Shown here piece after piece: positions 25,041-35,963 of a stretch of 45,136 bases of DNA. Position numbers and translations under genes: made by a program. Where the stretch lies: assembly GCA_030523345.1 (NCBI GenBank), contig JAUNIR010000012.1, forward strand, positions 1-45,136, given 5' to 3'. The stretch's first letter is position 1. Every line of letters begins with the position of its first letter. The stretch comes from Lachnospiraceae bacterium. GTDB taxonomy: Bacteria > Bacillota > Clostridia > Lachnospirales > Lachnospiraceae. Below the pieces are notes generated by a model. It did no database searches. It was not told the DNA's origin and was given only the letters and a program-made list of their open reading frames with translations.

Positions 25041-27625
25041 AAAGAACACTGATTAAGATTGCCGTCTTTATAGCGGTATTCTTCGTAGGCCTTAAGGGTT
25101 TTGGAGATGTGCTAAATAGGGGCAACACTGATTTCACGCAGGATACGCCAAAGGCAACACTTCCTGTTATTTACATGAACATAAATGGTAATTATATGAA
25201 CGCTCTTCACGGTTATGTATGTGAAATGGAGGGTTCTTATCTTCGTGACAACATTACACCTATTAATGCAGACAGGACTCTTGATATCAGAATAGATACA
25301 TACGGATTTGCAGTAGCAAAGGTAGCATATGAGCTTAGAAGTCTTGATGGACAAAGACTCATTGAAGATACAGAACTTGATAGTTTTGAATTTAACAATA
25401 ATACCATTAATTCAAAACTTAGTTTCAAAGATTTAATGAATGAAGACAAAGAATATATGCTTGTAATTAAGCTTATTACAGGCGAAGGAAATGCTGTTAG
25501 ATACTATACAAGAATTATCAACACAGAAGATTTGTTTATGTCCGATAAGCTTGATTTTATACTTGATTTTTCAAATAAGGCATTTAAAGAAGAAACGGCT
25601 GTAGAACTCAAAAAATATATGGAAACAAATCGTGAAGGTGATAACTCAAGTTACGGTCACGTCAATATTCACTCTAACTTTAATCAGCTTCACTATGGCA
25701 ACCTTCAGCCTATGCTGACTTCAGAAAAGAACATAAACCTTATTTCAATTGATTCAGTGAATGCGTGCGTAGAGCTATTGTTCAGGGTTCATGCAAAGAA
25801 TAATGACTATAATGTCCGAGAGTATTTCAGAGTACGACGCGGAAGCGACAGAATGTATCTTATGGAATATGACAGAACCATGGATCAGATTATTAATGAG
25901 TCGTCGGATGTAATTGTTAAAGGAAAAATTCTAAATGGTATTGTTAATGAAAAAATAAAATATAAAGAAAGCAAAAGTGCGGGAATCGTCGATTTCGTTC
26001 AGCAGAATGCTTTGTATAGTTTTAATACATCAGGTGGAACTCTAACCAGAATATTTTCATTTATTGATGACAAAAATGATGATGCGAGAACGAGATACGA
26101 TGCACATGATATAAAAATCCTTTCAATAGATGAAAACGGAAATACATATTTTATTGTCTACGGTTATATGAACAGAGGTCTGCATGAAGGAACAACAGGA
26201 ATTACTCTTTATTATTATGATGCTGTAGTAAATACAATAGAAGAACAGGTTTATATACCGTATACAAAGAACTATGAAATGCTTGCTCTTGATGTGGAAA
26301 AGCTTTCGTACATGAACGTAAGAAATCAAATGTATATATTTGTGGATGGAGCTGTATATAACATTGATATTGAAGCCAAAACTGTTGCAACATTGTCAGA
26401 CAATCTTGATGAAAGTAGATTTGTATCATCAAGCGATAATAGTATGATTGCGTGGCAGACAGGTGACAGCATCATTGAATATAACAGTATTCAGTTATAT
26501 AATTTGAATTCTCGTTCGCCAGTTATAGTCGAGGCAGGGCCTAATAGTATAGTAATTCCTTTGGGATTCATTGCTCAGGATCTTGTATATGGAACAGCGC
26601 ATACAGGTGATATTACTACCGACTCTGCTGGTAGAACCATTATTCCTATGAATAAAGTGATTATTCAGAACATAAATGGTGAGAAACTGTTAGAGTACAC
26701 AAGGGAAAATATATATATTACTGATGTTGATATTACAGATGAAATGATAGTACTCCATAGAACTTCTAGAACAGAAGGTGGAGACTATTATGAAATTGAT
26801 AATGATGAAATATTAAATAATTCTACGGAAGAGGCAACAAAGAACGTATATAAATCTGTTATTACTGAAGAAATGGAAACAACATATCAAATTGTTCTTG
26901 CCAAGGAAGGTAACTATGATTCTGTAAAAGTGCTTAATCCTAAGGAAGTACTATATGAAGAAAACAGGACTGCGGATCTTGAATATAAAGATACAACAAA
27001 CAGATATTATGTGTATGCAGCAGGTAATCTTGAAGGAATATATAATGACCCTGCAGAGGCTGTAATTAAGGCAGAAGAATTATTTGGTGAAGTTGTCAAT
27101 AAGGGTGACAGCTACGTGTGGGAAAGTGGACATAGAAAGTCCAAATTCAGAATTGAAACAATTGGAGATACATTTATTTCAGATATAGTTACAGAAGAAA
27201 ATAGCAGTAATGAAACAGATGAAAACCAAGGCAGTACACCTCTTGAAACTTTCGAAAGTGTTAATAGAGCTGGGTCAATGACAATATGTCTTGAGCAGAT
27301 GCTTAAGTATAATGAAATATATAAAGACGCTGACACGCTACTAGCAGGCAATAACACCGTAATGTCAGTTTTAAGAGATAATATAGATGGAGATGTTTTA
27401 AACCTTACTGGTTGCACACTTGATTCTGTACTCTATTATGTTGGAAGGGGTATGCCTGTATTAGCTATGACAGAAAGAGGAAATGCAGTACTGATAGTAG
27501 GATTTGATTCTAAAAATACAGTAATATACAATCCATTAGATACTGAAATCCGTAAGATGGGAATCAATGACTCTAGGGCATATTTTGAAGGATTTGGAAA
27601 TAAATTTGTATCATATATTAAATAG
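25037..27625 (+). CDS. Large exported protein of unknown function with cysteine-peptidase-like C-terminus
   Basis: I do not recognise the whole protein. The 862 residues begin with a single membrane segment (about 5-24) without a lipobox, then a long, largely beta-rich external part with repeated tyrosine-rich strands such as IKILSIDENGNTYFIVYGYM and NVRNQMYIFVDGAVYNID, which could form a propeller. The last 120 residues look like a C39-type papain-like domain: Cys751 in MTICLEQML, GRGMPVLAM, and AVLIVGFDSKNTVIYNP. The histidine normally just before VLIVG is Asn816 here, so peptidase activity is doubtful. It is translationally coupled to glf and probably acts on, or binds, the cell wall or glycan. 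Confidence 0.6.
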   Translation: MKRTLIKIAVFIAVFFVGLKGFGDVLNRGNTDFTQDTPKATLPVIYMNINGNYMNALHGYVCEMEGSYLRDNITPINADRTLDIRIDTYGFAVAKVAYELRSLDGQRLIEDTELDSFEFNNNTINSKLSFKDLMNEDKEYMLVIKLITGEGNAVRYYTRIINTEDLFMSDKLDFILDFSNKAFKEETAVELKKYMETNREGDNSSYGHVNIHSNFNQLHYGNLQPMLTSEKNINLISIDSVNACVELLFRVHAKNNDYNVREYFRVRRGSDRMYLMEYDRTMDQIINESSDVIVKGKILNGIVNEKIKYKESKSAGIVDFVQQNALYSFNTSGGTLTRIFSFIDDKNDDARTRYDAHDIKILSIDENGNTYFIVYGYMNRGLHEGTTGITLYYYDAVVNTIEEQVYIPYTKNYEMLALDVEKLSYMNVRNQMYIFVDGAVYNIDIEAKTVATLSDNLDESRFVSSSDNSMIAWQTGDSIIEYNSIQLYNLNSRSPVIVEAGPNSIVIPLGFIAQDLVYGTAHTGDITTDSAGRTIIPMNKVIIQNINGEKLLEYTRENIYITDVDITDEMIVLHRTSRTEGGDYYEIDNDEILNNSTEEATKNVYKSVITEEMETTYQIVLAKEGNYDSVKVLNPKEVLYEENRTADLEYKDTTNRYYVYAAGNLEGIYNDPAEAVIKAEELFGEVVNKGDSYVWESGHRKSKFRIETIGDTFISDIVTEENSSNETDENQGSTPLETFESVNRAGSMTICLEQMLKYNEIYKDADTLLAGNNTVMSVLRDNIDGDVLNLTGCTLDSVLYYVGRGMPVLAMTERGNAVLIVGFDSKNTVIYNPLDTEIRKMGINDSRAYFEGFGNKFVSYIK

Positions 27626-27651
27626 TTTTATATACAGATATGGAGGTAATT

Positions 27652-28875
27652 ATGCAAATAATAAATGAGGGTATTACAGCTCCTATAGGATTCAAAGCAG
27701 CTGATGCACAGGCAGGGATTAAGTATCAGGGAAGAACTGATATGGCGATGGTTTATTCGGAAGCAGACTGTACATGTGCAGGAACATTTACAACAAATGT
27801 GGTAAAAGCAGCTCCAGTTATATGGGACAGGGATGTGGTTGTTAAAGGTGGAAGTGCTAGGGCAATAGTAGTAAATTCCGGTATTGCAAATGCTTGCACA
27901 GGAAGAGATGGTTATGAAATATGTGAAAAAACTGCTGATGCAACAGCAAAAGCATTAAATATTAAACCTGAACAGGTATGTATTGGTTCAACTGGTGTTA
28001 TCGGCATGCAAATTAATATAGATAAAATTGTTGGAGGAGTTGAAAAACTTGCGACTTCGCTTACCGATGGATATGATGCATCAGAACGTGCAGCGAAAGC
28101 AATTATGACGACAGATACAGTGCATAAAATGACAGCTGCAGAGATAGAGCTTTCAGGCAAAAAAGTTACAATTGGTGCTATGACAAAGGGAAGTGGCATG
28201 ATTCATCCTAACATGTGTACAATGCTTTGTTATATTACAACGGATGCAGCAATTAGTAGCGAAATGTTACAAAAGGCTCTGTCTGCTTCAATAGTAGATT
28301 CATATAATATGATTTCTGTAGATGGGGACACATCAACTAACGATACGTGTTTTATTATGGCAAATGGCCTTGCAGGAAATGAAATGATTACAGAGGATTG
28401 TGATGATTTTAAGACATTCTGTGAAGCATTAGATGCCATTAATAAGGATTTAGCTAAGAGAATGGCTGCCGATGGTGAGGGAGCTTCTCATTTATTTGAG
28501 GTAATTGTTAACGGTGCTAAGTCAAAGGATGAGGCAGTTGTTTTATCAAAATCTGTTGTTGGATCTTCACTTTGCAAAGCAGCAATTTATGGAAAAGATG
28601 CAAATTGTGGAAGATTTATGTGTGCACTTGGATATTCAGGAGTGGATTTCGATCCAGATAAAGTGGACATATTCTTTGAAAGTAAGGCAGGCTCAATATT
28701 AGTAGTATCGCAGGGGGCAGCACCTCTTTTTGATGAGGATGTAGCTCTCAAAATACTAAGTGAGGAAGCAGTAACAGTAAGATGTGAAATGAATGCAGGA
28801 AACTCAAGTGCAACAGCATGGGGTTGCGACCTTACTTATGATTACGTAAAAATAAACGCTGACTATAGATCATAG
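27652..28875 (+). CDS. argJ: Glutamate N-acetyltransferase / N-acetylglutamate synthase
   Basis: Ornithine acetyltransferase of arginine synthesis; the precursor cuts itself into two chains. GGAGG (27642-27646) before the ATG at 27652 sets the start; the ATG at 27640 would place the ribosome-binding site inside the gene. PIGFKAADAQAGIKY, NSGIANACTGRDG and KGSGMIHPNMCTML are visible; the cleavage point would be before Thr in the last motif, with Cys where Ala is common. The protein has 407 residues. No other arginine genes are next to it. Confidence 0.94.
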   Translation: MQIINEGITAPIGFKAADAQAGIKYQGRTDMAMVYSEADCTCAGTFTTNVVKAAPVIWDRDVVVKGGSARAIVVNSGIANACTGRDGYEICEKTADATAKALNIKPEQVCIGSTGVIGMQINIDKIVGGVEKLATSLTDGYDASERAAKAIMTTDTVHKMTAAEIELSGKKVTIGAMTKGSGMIHPNMCTMLCYITTDAAISSEMLQKALSASIVDSYNMISVDGDTSTNDTCFIMANGLAGNEMITEDCDDFKTFCEALDAINKDLAKRMAADGEGASHLFEVIVNGAKSKDEAVVLSKSVVGSSLCKAAIYGKDANCGRFMCALGYSGVDFDPDKVDIFFESKAGSILVVSQGAAPLFDEDVALKILSEEAVTVRCEMNAGNSSATAWGCDLTYDYVKINADYRS

Positions 28876-28911
28876 ATTTAGATGGTCAAATGATTTTTTG
28901 AGAGGTAAAAA

Positions 28912-29538
28912 ATGGCAACAGTAGAGAGTGTAGAATATTATTCAGCATGTCCGCAGTGTGGTGCTGCAAATGTTGGACTGGAAAAATGTGATTATTGCGG
29001 AGCTTCTTTAATAAAGAGAAAGACTAATACTGAATTTAGAAGTGAAATGTCGGATGAAGAAACAGAAAACCTCAGACAAGATGCAGATTATCCGGAGGTG
29101 AGAGGCAAACTGTACGAACCAGATCCTTTTTTACTTATGTTTTGCCCTATATTTGGCGGAATATTTTTGTTAGTTCCAACAATTATTCTTCTTGCTTTCT
29201 CATCTGTAGGAATAATGGAATCATGGTTATATCTGATGCTAGGCCTTTTTTGGTTAATTGGAATTGGTGGAATATCACCTCTAATTGTAAGCCTTTACAA
29301 GAACGTTAAATGTAAAAATGGTAATTTAATAACGGGAATTGTTAGAGGATATGAAGAATCAATGGTCTTAGTAAATGGAAAACCAATGCTTTATGTAAGA
29401 TTACTTGTAAATGAGAGAACGGATCCAAAGATTCTTATTTTAAATACAGGAAAGAGTGCAAAGGTGTATCCTATTGGAAAGGTGATGAAACTTAGAGGAT
29501 ATAATAATAATTTTATTATTGAAAAAGAAAAACTATAA
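28912..29538 (+). CDS. Zinc-ribbon membrane protein of unknown function
   Basis: A 208-residue protein with an N-terminal zinc ribbon (Cys13, Cys16, Cys26, Cys29 as two CxxC pairs), a charged linker and two membrane segments at about 75-95 and 102-125, then a C-terminal domain (GIVRGYEESMVLVNGKPMLYVRLLV) that resembles small beta domains of membrane-associated proteins. GAGAGGT precedes the ATG. Its promoter is not evident; it may be read through from argJ. Function is unknown. Confidence 0.75.
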   Translation: MATVESVEYYSACPQCGAANVGLEKCDYCGASLIKRKTNTEFRSEMSDEETENLRQDADYPEVRGKLYEPDPFLLMFCPIFGGIFLLVPTIILLAFSSVGIMESWLYLMLGLFWLIGIGGISPLIVSLYKNVKCKNGNLITGIVRGYEESMVLVNGKPMLYVRLLVNERTDPKILILNTGKSAKVYPIGKVMKLRGYNNNFIIEKEKL

Positions 29539-29547
29539 GACTATAAT
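29519..29547 (+). promoter_or_regulatory. Promoter of queT
   Basis: TTGAAA (29519-29524) and TATAAT (29542-29547) are exactly 17 bases apart, overlapping the end of the preceding gene. The start near 29554 would give a short leader carrying the preQ1 riboswitch. Confidence 0.85.
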
Positions 29548-29565
29548 ATCACACTGTAACAATAA

Positions 29566-29608
29566 CGTCAGTTCGAGACCTTCCTGACGAAAAACAAAAC
29601 TAAAGGAG
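29566..29608 (+). promoter_or_regulatory. PreQ1-I riboswitch overlapping the ribosome-binding site
   Basis: Stem CGTCAG (29566-29571) pairs with CTGACG (29584-29589) around a 12-nt loop beginning TTCGAG, followed by an A-rich tail AAAAACAAAACTAA (29590-29603). This is the size and order of the preQ1-I H-type pseudoknot. The tail runs directly into AAAGGAG, so ligand binding would hide the ribosome-binding site. Position before queT agrees. The loop differs somewhat from the commonest consensus. Confidence 0.8.
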
Positions 29609-29616
29609 AATTTAAT

Positions 29617-31637
<2,021 letters not shown>

Positions 31638-31642
31638 AAGAT

Positions 31643-32131
31643 ATGTTTATTCTAATTTTACTATTATGGATATTGTTTAATGGGCAGTTGACTTTAGAGA
31701 TTTTTCTCTTTGGTCTTTTATTTGCGTCTGCCTTTTATTTATTTATATGCAAGTTTTTTTCCTTCTCGTTAAAGAAGGATTTGGCAATAATAAAAAAGTC
31801 TTTGTACATCATAGAGTACCTTCTTGTTTTATTTATTGAAATTATTAAGGCAAATGTTGTTACAGGAAAGCTGTTGCTATCTTCTAAATATGAAGTGGAA
31901 CCAGTTGTCGTGAAGTTTACAACACCTTTGAAATCAGAAAGTGCAAGAGTAATACTTGCGAATTCTATTACATTAACACCAGGAACTATAACGGTAAGAC
32001 TTCAGTTTGACGAATTTACAGTTCATTGTCTTGATAAGACATTAGCTAAGGGGCTGAACAGTTCAATTTTTGTAAAACTTCTCATGAGAATGGAAGGAAC
32101 AGATATTAGTGTAAAGGAGGCGGAAGACTAG
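31643..32131 (+). CDS. mrpE: Cation antiporter subunit MrpE/MbhA
   Basis: A 162-residue protein with two N-terminal membrane segments and a small cytoplasmic domain. ILANSITLTPGTITV is the hallmark of MrpE/MnhE. It starts the nine-gene antiporter locus, in the E-F-G order seen in Mbh/Mbx complexes rather than last but two as in a normal Mrp operon. Its role in the complex is not known; Mrp antiporters usually need all subunits. Confidence 0.92.
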   Translation: MFILILLLWILFNGQLTLEIFLFGLLFASAFYLFICKFFSFSLKKDLAIIKKSLYIIEYLLVLFIEIIKANVVTGKLLLSSKYEVEPVVVKFTTPLKSESARVILANSITLTPGTITVRLQFDEFTVHCLDKTLAKGLNSSIFVKLLMRMEGTDISVKEAED

Positions 32132-32132
32132 A

Positions 32133-32426
32133 ATGGATTTTGTGCTAGATAAAATTCTAATAATTGCTTTGATAATACTAGTTATTATGTCTTTTGCCTG
32201 CCTCATAAGAGCCATAAAGGGACCAGCAGTTGCAGACAGACTTATGGCTGTTAATATGATGGGAACTATAGTAATAGTAATGATTGGAATATTGGCAATA
32301 CTTCTTAAGGAAGGATATCTTATTGATATTTGTGTTATATACGCGATGATTAGTTTCCTTGCTGTAATAGTGTTGACAAAAGTATATATTGGAACATTCG
32401 TCCAGAGAAATGGAGGCAGTAAATGA
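32133..32426 (+). CDS. mrpF: Cation antiporter subunit MrpF/MbhB
   Basis: A 97-residue protein with three membrane segments. CLIRAIKGPAVADRLMAVNMMGT and DICVIYAMISFLAVIVLTKV are typical of MrpF/MnhF. It starts 1 base after mrpE and overlaps mrpG by 4 bases. AGGAGG at the end of mrpE provides the ribosome-binding site. Confidence 0.92.
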   Translation: MDFVLDKILIIALIILVIMSFACLIRAIKGPAVADRLMAVNMMGTIVIVMIGILAILLKEGYLIDICVIYAMISFLAVIVLTKVYIGTFVQRNGGSK

Positions 32427-32803
32427 CGGTAATGGAAATTATTCGCCTTGTTGTAGGGACGGTATTTTTAATAGCAGGCTTAGTTGTGTTCACAATTGAG
32501 GTATATGGTATTTTCCATATGAATTATATCCTCAATAGAATGCACTCAGCAGCCATGGGTGACACAATGGGGTTGTTCCTTGTGATGACAGGTCTTTGCT
32601 TTTATTCTGGACTTAACTTCACAACATTAAAGATTATTCTTACAATAGTACTTTTTTGGATAGCATCACCTGTAGCATCGCATATGACAGCTCTTCTTGA
32701 GTTATATACCAATGAAAGGCTTTCAAAGCATTTAACATATGAAGGCGATTTGGAAACTTTAGAAAAAAGGCTTGAAAAAGAAGAGAAAGAAGAAAAGAAC
32801 TAG
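32423..32803 (+). CDS. mrpG: Cation antiporter subunit MrpG/MbhC
   Basis: A 126-residue protein with three membrane segments. NRMHSAAMGDTMGLFLVMTGL and ASPVASHMTALLE match MrpG/MnhG. The C-terminal 25 residues are an extra charged tail rich in Glu and Lys. It overlaps mrpF by 4 bases. Confidence 0.9.
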   Translation: MTVMEIIRLVVGTVFLIAGLVVFTIEVYGIFHMNYILNRMHSAAMGDTMGLFLVMTGLCFYSGLNFTTLKIILTIVLFWIASPVASHMTALLELYTNERLSKHLTYEGDLETLEKRLEKEEKEEKN

Positions 32804-32812
32804 GGTAACAGT

Positions 32813-33115
32813 ATGACAGTATTCAAAATATTATTAATGTTATTTTTATTAACATGCGCCATATCGGTAAGTGTATCAAAGAATCTTCTTAATTCTGTGC
32901 TTATATATATGTCATTTTCACTCATAATGTCGATTTTGTGGATATGCCTTGAGTCACCGGATTTGGGTATTACAGAGGCTGCTGTAGGAGCAGGAGTTAC
33001 AAGTATTCTTTTCTTTGCAACGCTCAGAAAAATTAGAGCAATCGATGTTCAAAGAGATGCAGATATTGACGAAGACGATCTTATAGAAGAGGAGCATACA
33101 GAGAATTACGATTAA
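32813..33115 (+). CDS. MbhD-like subunit (equivalent of part of the MrpA C-terminus, DUF4040)
   Basis: A 100-residue protein with three membrane segments and the conserved ESPDLGITEAAVGAGVTSILFFATLRK. In standard Mrp operons this segment is fused to the end of the large MrpA; in Mbh and Mbx complexes it is a separate subunit D, as here. An acidic tail (about 80-100) follows. The separate state supports an Mbh-like rather than classical Mrp architecture. Confidence 0.85.
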   Translation: MTVFKILLMLFLLTCAISVSVSKNLLNSVLIYMSFSLIMSILWICLESPDLGITEAAVGAGVTSILFFATLRKIRAIDVQRDADIDEDDLIEEEHTENYD

Positions 33116-33133
33116 TTCTTTTAGGATAAAAAA

Positions 33134-34090
33134 GTGAGTAAAAAAAGACCAGATTTTGATTATGAGAGAACATTCTCATACAAATTTAATAAATGGCTTT
33201 CAGGAACCGAGGATCCATACGTCGGAAAAGTAGAGATGAAGAGGCAGCGTCGTAGAAAGATAAGCCCAGAAACTGTTCAAGAACGTATGAGAGAGCGTCA
33301 TAAGCTTCAGGAGAAAGTATATGATGCTTCGGATAACAAGATTCTTGTTAACTTTGATAAGTTATATAGAGTTGTTGCAGTGCTGTTTTGCGTAATATTG
33401 TTAGCATTGCTAGTTTGGAATGTTTCATATCTTCCTCCAATTGGTGCTGTAGACAAAGCAGTAAATAACGAAGTGCCGGAGAGATATATAGAATCAGGAT
33501 TAGAAGAGATCGGTGCTGTTAACTTTGTTACTGGTATGATCCTTGACTATAGAGCTTTTGATACATTAGGAGAATCAAATGTTCTTTTCTGTGCAACAAT
33601 TACAGTGCTCATTCTTTTACAGATTTCAGATAAAAAGAAAAAAGTATTAGATGAAGACATGCTGTTTGAACCTCATGATGATCCAATTTTAAGAATGAGT
33701 TCAAGAATACTTGTACCAGTTATTATGATTTTTGGAATATATGTTGTTCTTAATGGACACTTATCTCCAGGTGGTGGATTCTCTGGTGGAGCTATTATTG
33801 GTTCTGGATTAATTCTTTATCAGAATGCCTTTGGATTTAAGCACGCGAGAAAGATATTTAATGAAAGAATATATAAAACAATTAGTGCAACTGCGCTCGC
33901 TACATATTGTTTGTGTAAAACATATTCGTTTTTCACAGGAGCTAATCATTTAGATAGCCATATTCCACTTGGCGTACCAGGACATATTCTTTCAAGTGGA
34001 CTAATTTTAATACTTAATATATGTGTAGGAATGGTAGTCGCGTGTACTATGTATACATTCTATGTAATGTTTAGAAGGGGGGATTTTTAA
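33134..34090 (+). CDS. mrpB: MbhE/MrpB-type subunit with basic N-terminal extension
   Basis: GTG start, with no strong Shine-Dalgarno. Residues 1 to about 70 are a basic, soluble extension (KRQRRRK, RMRERHKLQEK) not usual in MrpB. A first membrane segment (about 77-97) and VNFVTGMILDYRAFDTLGE correspond to MbhE; then comes the MnhB domain with LNGHLSPGGGFSGGAIIGSG. 318 residues in all. The fusion of E and F parts into one chain is seen in some Mbh/Mbx-like loci. The extension could contact something on the cytoplasmic face. Confidence 0.85.
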   Translation: MSKKRPDFDYERTFSYKFNKWLSGTEDPYVGKVEMKRQRRRKISPETVQERMRERHKLQEKVYDASDNKILVNFDKLYRVVAVLFCVILLALLVWNVSYLPPIGAVDKAVNNEVPERYIESGLEEIGAVNFVTGMILDYRAFDTLGESNVLFCATITVLILLQISDKKKKVLDEDMLFEPHDDPILRMSSRILVPVIMIFGIYVVLNGHLSPGGGFSGGAIIGSGLILYQNAFGFKHARKIFNERIYKTISATALATYCLCKTYSFFTGANHLDSHIPLGVPGHILSSGLILILNICVGMVVACTMYTFYVMFRRGDF

Positions 34091-34464
34091 TGGGTAGTAA
34101 TCTCCTAGCAAATTACGGACAGGTAGTTTCTATGATTCTATTTGTAATAGGGTTTGCAAATCTTCTTCTTAATAAGAATTTAATCAAGAAAATCATAGGA
34201 CTAAATATTATGGATTCTGCGGTATATCTATTTCTTGCTCAGATGGGATATATCGAAGGAAGAAAAGTGCCTATTATGACGGATGGAGTGCAGAAGTTTA
34301 GTGCATATATTAATCCTATTCCTGCAGGTTTAGTACTTACTGGTATTGTTGTATCAGTATCGGTTTCTGCGCTTATGCTTTCACTTACGATAAGGCTTTA
34401 TCAGAGATATCACACATTGAATCTTGATGAGATATCAATGATTCTTAAGAAGGAGGGGGCATAA
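34090..34464 (+). CDS. mrpC: Cation antiporter subunit MrpC (NuoK-like)
   Basis: A 124-residue protein with three membrane segments, homologous to NuoK. LLNKNLIKKIIGLNIMDSAVYLFLAQMGY and INPIPAGLVLTGIVVSVSVSA are typical of MrpC/MnhC. It overlaps both neighbours by one base. In Mrp and Mbh complexes this subunit sits beside the first MrpD-like antiporter module. Confidence 0.93.
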   Translation: MGSNLLANYGQVVSMILFVIGFANLLLNKNLIKKIIGLNIMDSAVYLFLAQMGYIEGRKVPIMTDGVQKFSAYINPIPAGLVLTGIVVSVSVSALMLSLTIRLYQRYHTLNLDEISMILKKEGA

Positions 34465-35963
34465 TGCATTTTGAATTAGTACAGAATTTCCCTTTCTTTA
34501 CAATTTTAATGTGTCTTATCAGTGCGGTTTTATGTTCAGTATTAAATGGTAAGGCTGCGAGATTGGTGAACACAATATTATTGATTACTGTAACTATTAT
34601 GTCAGTTATGGTATTTGGCTTTGTATTAAATACAGGTGAAAGCTATGTATATATGATGGGACATTTTCCTGCACCATGGGGCAATGAAATAAGAGTTGGT
34701 GTGCTTGAAGCTTTTATGGCAACATTTTTTGCAGTAATAATGCTTTTATCTATGATAGGCGGGCACCATAAACTCATAGAAGAAGTAGATGAGGACAAGC
34801 ATAGACTATATTATATTCTAGTAAATCTTCTTCTTAGTTCACTGCTTGCGCTTGTATATACAAATGACCTGTTTACCGCATATGTTTTTGTGGAAATAAA
34901 TACAATTTCCGCAGCGGGACTTATTATGATTAGACAAATCGGGCGTACTATTGAGGCAGCAGTACGTTATATGATTATGTCGCTTTTAGGTTCAGGACTG
35001 TTACTTATGGGAATATGTATGCTCTATGATTTAACAGGGCATCTTCTTATGAGTAATATTAAGGAACAGGTTCAAATACTTGCAAGTGATCCATCTTCGC
35101 AAGTTCCATTGATGATAACTATTACAATAATATCGATTGGATTATGTATTAAGTGTGCGCTGTTTCCATTTCATGCATGGCTTCCTGATGCATACGGCTA
35201 TTCAACTGTATCATCGGCGGCAATGTTATCGAGTCTTGTATCTAAGGGATATATATTCTTACTTATAAAGATAATTTACAGGGTAATTGGATTCGAGGTA
35301 TATAAGGACAGTCACATAATGAATATCCTGTTTATATTTGCACTTTGTGGAATGATTTTTGGATCGGTAAGTGCAATAAGAGAAACAGATATAAGACGAA
35401 TGATTGCCTTCTCGTCAGTTGCACAGATTGGATATATTTTTATGGGTATTGGAATGGGAACGAAGGCAGGAATGGTTGCTGCTATATTCCATATTCTCAC
35501 TCATGCAGCGACAAAGTCACTTTTGTTTATTTCAGCAATTGGACTTACAGATGTGTCGGGATTTTCAAGAAGATTTTTTGAAATAACAGGTTCAGGATAT
35601 AGAAATAAAATTGCTGGTGTTGGATTTACGGTTGGTTCACTTTCTATGGTAGGTGTTCCTTTGTTTTCAGGATTTATTAGTAAGTACTTATTTGCATCAG
35701 GTGCGGTACAGCTTACAGGTAAGATGATGCCTGCGCTTATTTGCCTTGCAATTTCTACAATACTTAATGCTATATATTTTATGAAAACAGTAATAAGAAT
35801 ATATACACCTATACAGAATGATAAGTACTTATCTATAAGATCAAGAAGTATGAAGTTGTATTGTTTAACAATAGTTTTATTTGTGGCAATAAATGTTTTA
35901 TTGGGTGTAAGTTCGCATCCAGTTGTTGAATATATCGAAATGGGATTGGAGATGTTCTCATAG
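34464..35963 (+). CDS. mrpD: Antiporter subunit MrpD (NuoL/M/N-like), first of four
   Basis: A 499-residue polytopic protein of the proton-pumping antiporter family. The conserved glutamate of the fifth helix is Glu144 in YVFVEINT, and the seventh-helix lysine is Lys230 in CIKCALFPFHAWLPDAYG, followed by VSKGYIFLLIKI. Both are needed for ion transport in homologues. Gene order places it as MbhH. Confidence 0.93.
   Translation: MHFELVQNFPFFTILMCLISAVLCSVLNGKAARLVNTILLITVTIMSVMVFGFVLNTGESYVYMMGHFPAPWGNEIRVGVLEAFMATFFAVIMLLSMIGGHHKLIEEVDEDKHRLYYILVNLLLSSLLALVYTNDLFTAYVFVEINTISAAGLIMIRQIGRTIEAAVRYMIMSLLGSGLLLMGICMLYDLTGHLLMSNIKEQVQILASDPSSQVPLMITITIISIGLCIKCALFPFHAWLPDAYGYSTVSSAAMLSSLVSKGYIFLLIKIIYRVIGFEVYKDSHIMNILFIFALCGMIFGSVSAIRETDIRRMIAFSSVAQIGYIFMGIGMGTKAGMVAAIFHILTHAATKSLLFISAIGLTDVSGFSRRFFEITGSGYRNKIAGVGFTVGSLSMVGVPLFSGFISKYLFASGAVQLTGKMMPALICLAISTILNAIYFMKTVIRIYTPIQNDKYLSIRSRSMKLYCLTIVLFVAINVLLGVSSHPVVEYIEMGLEMFS

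Noticed and set aside
27640..27651. ArgJ start at the first ATG
   Set aside because: That ATG overlaps the ribosome-binding site GGAGG of the better start at 27652, and family members begin near MQIINEG.
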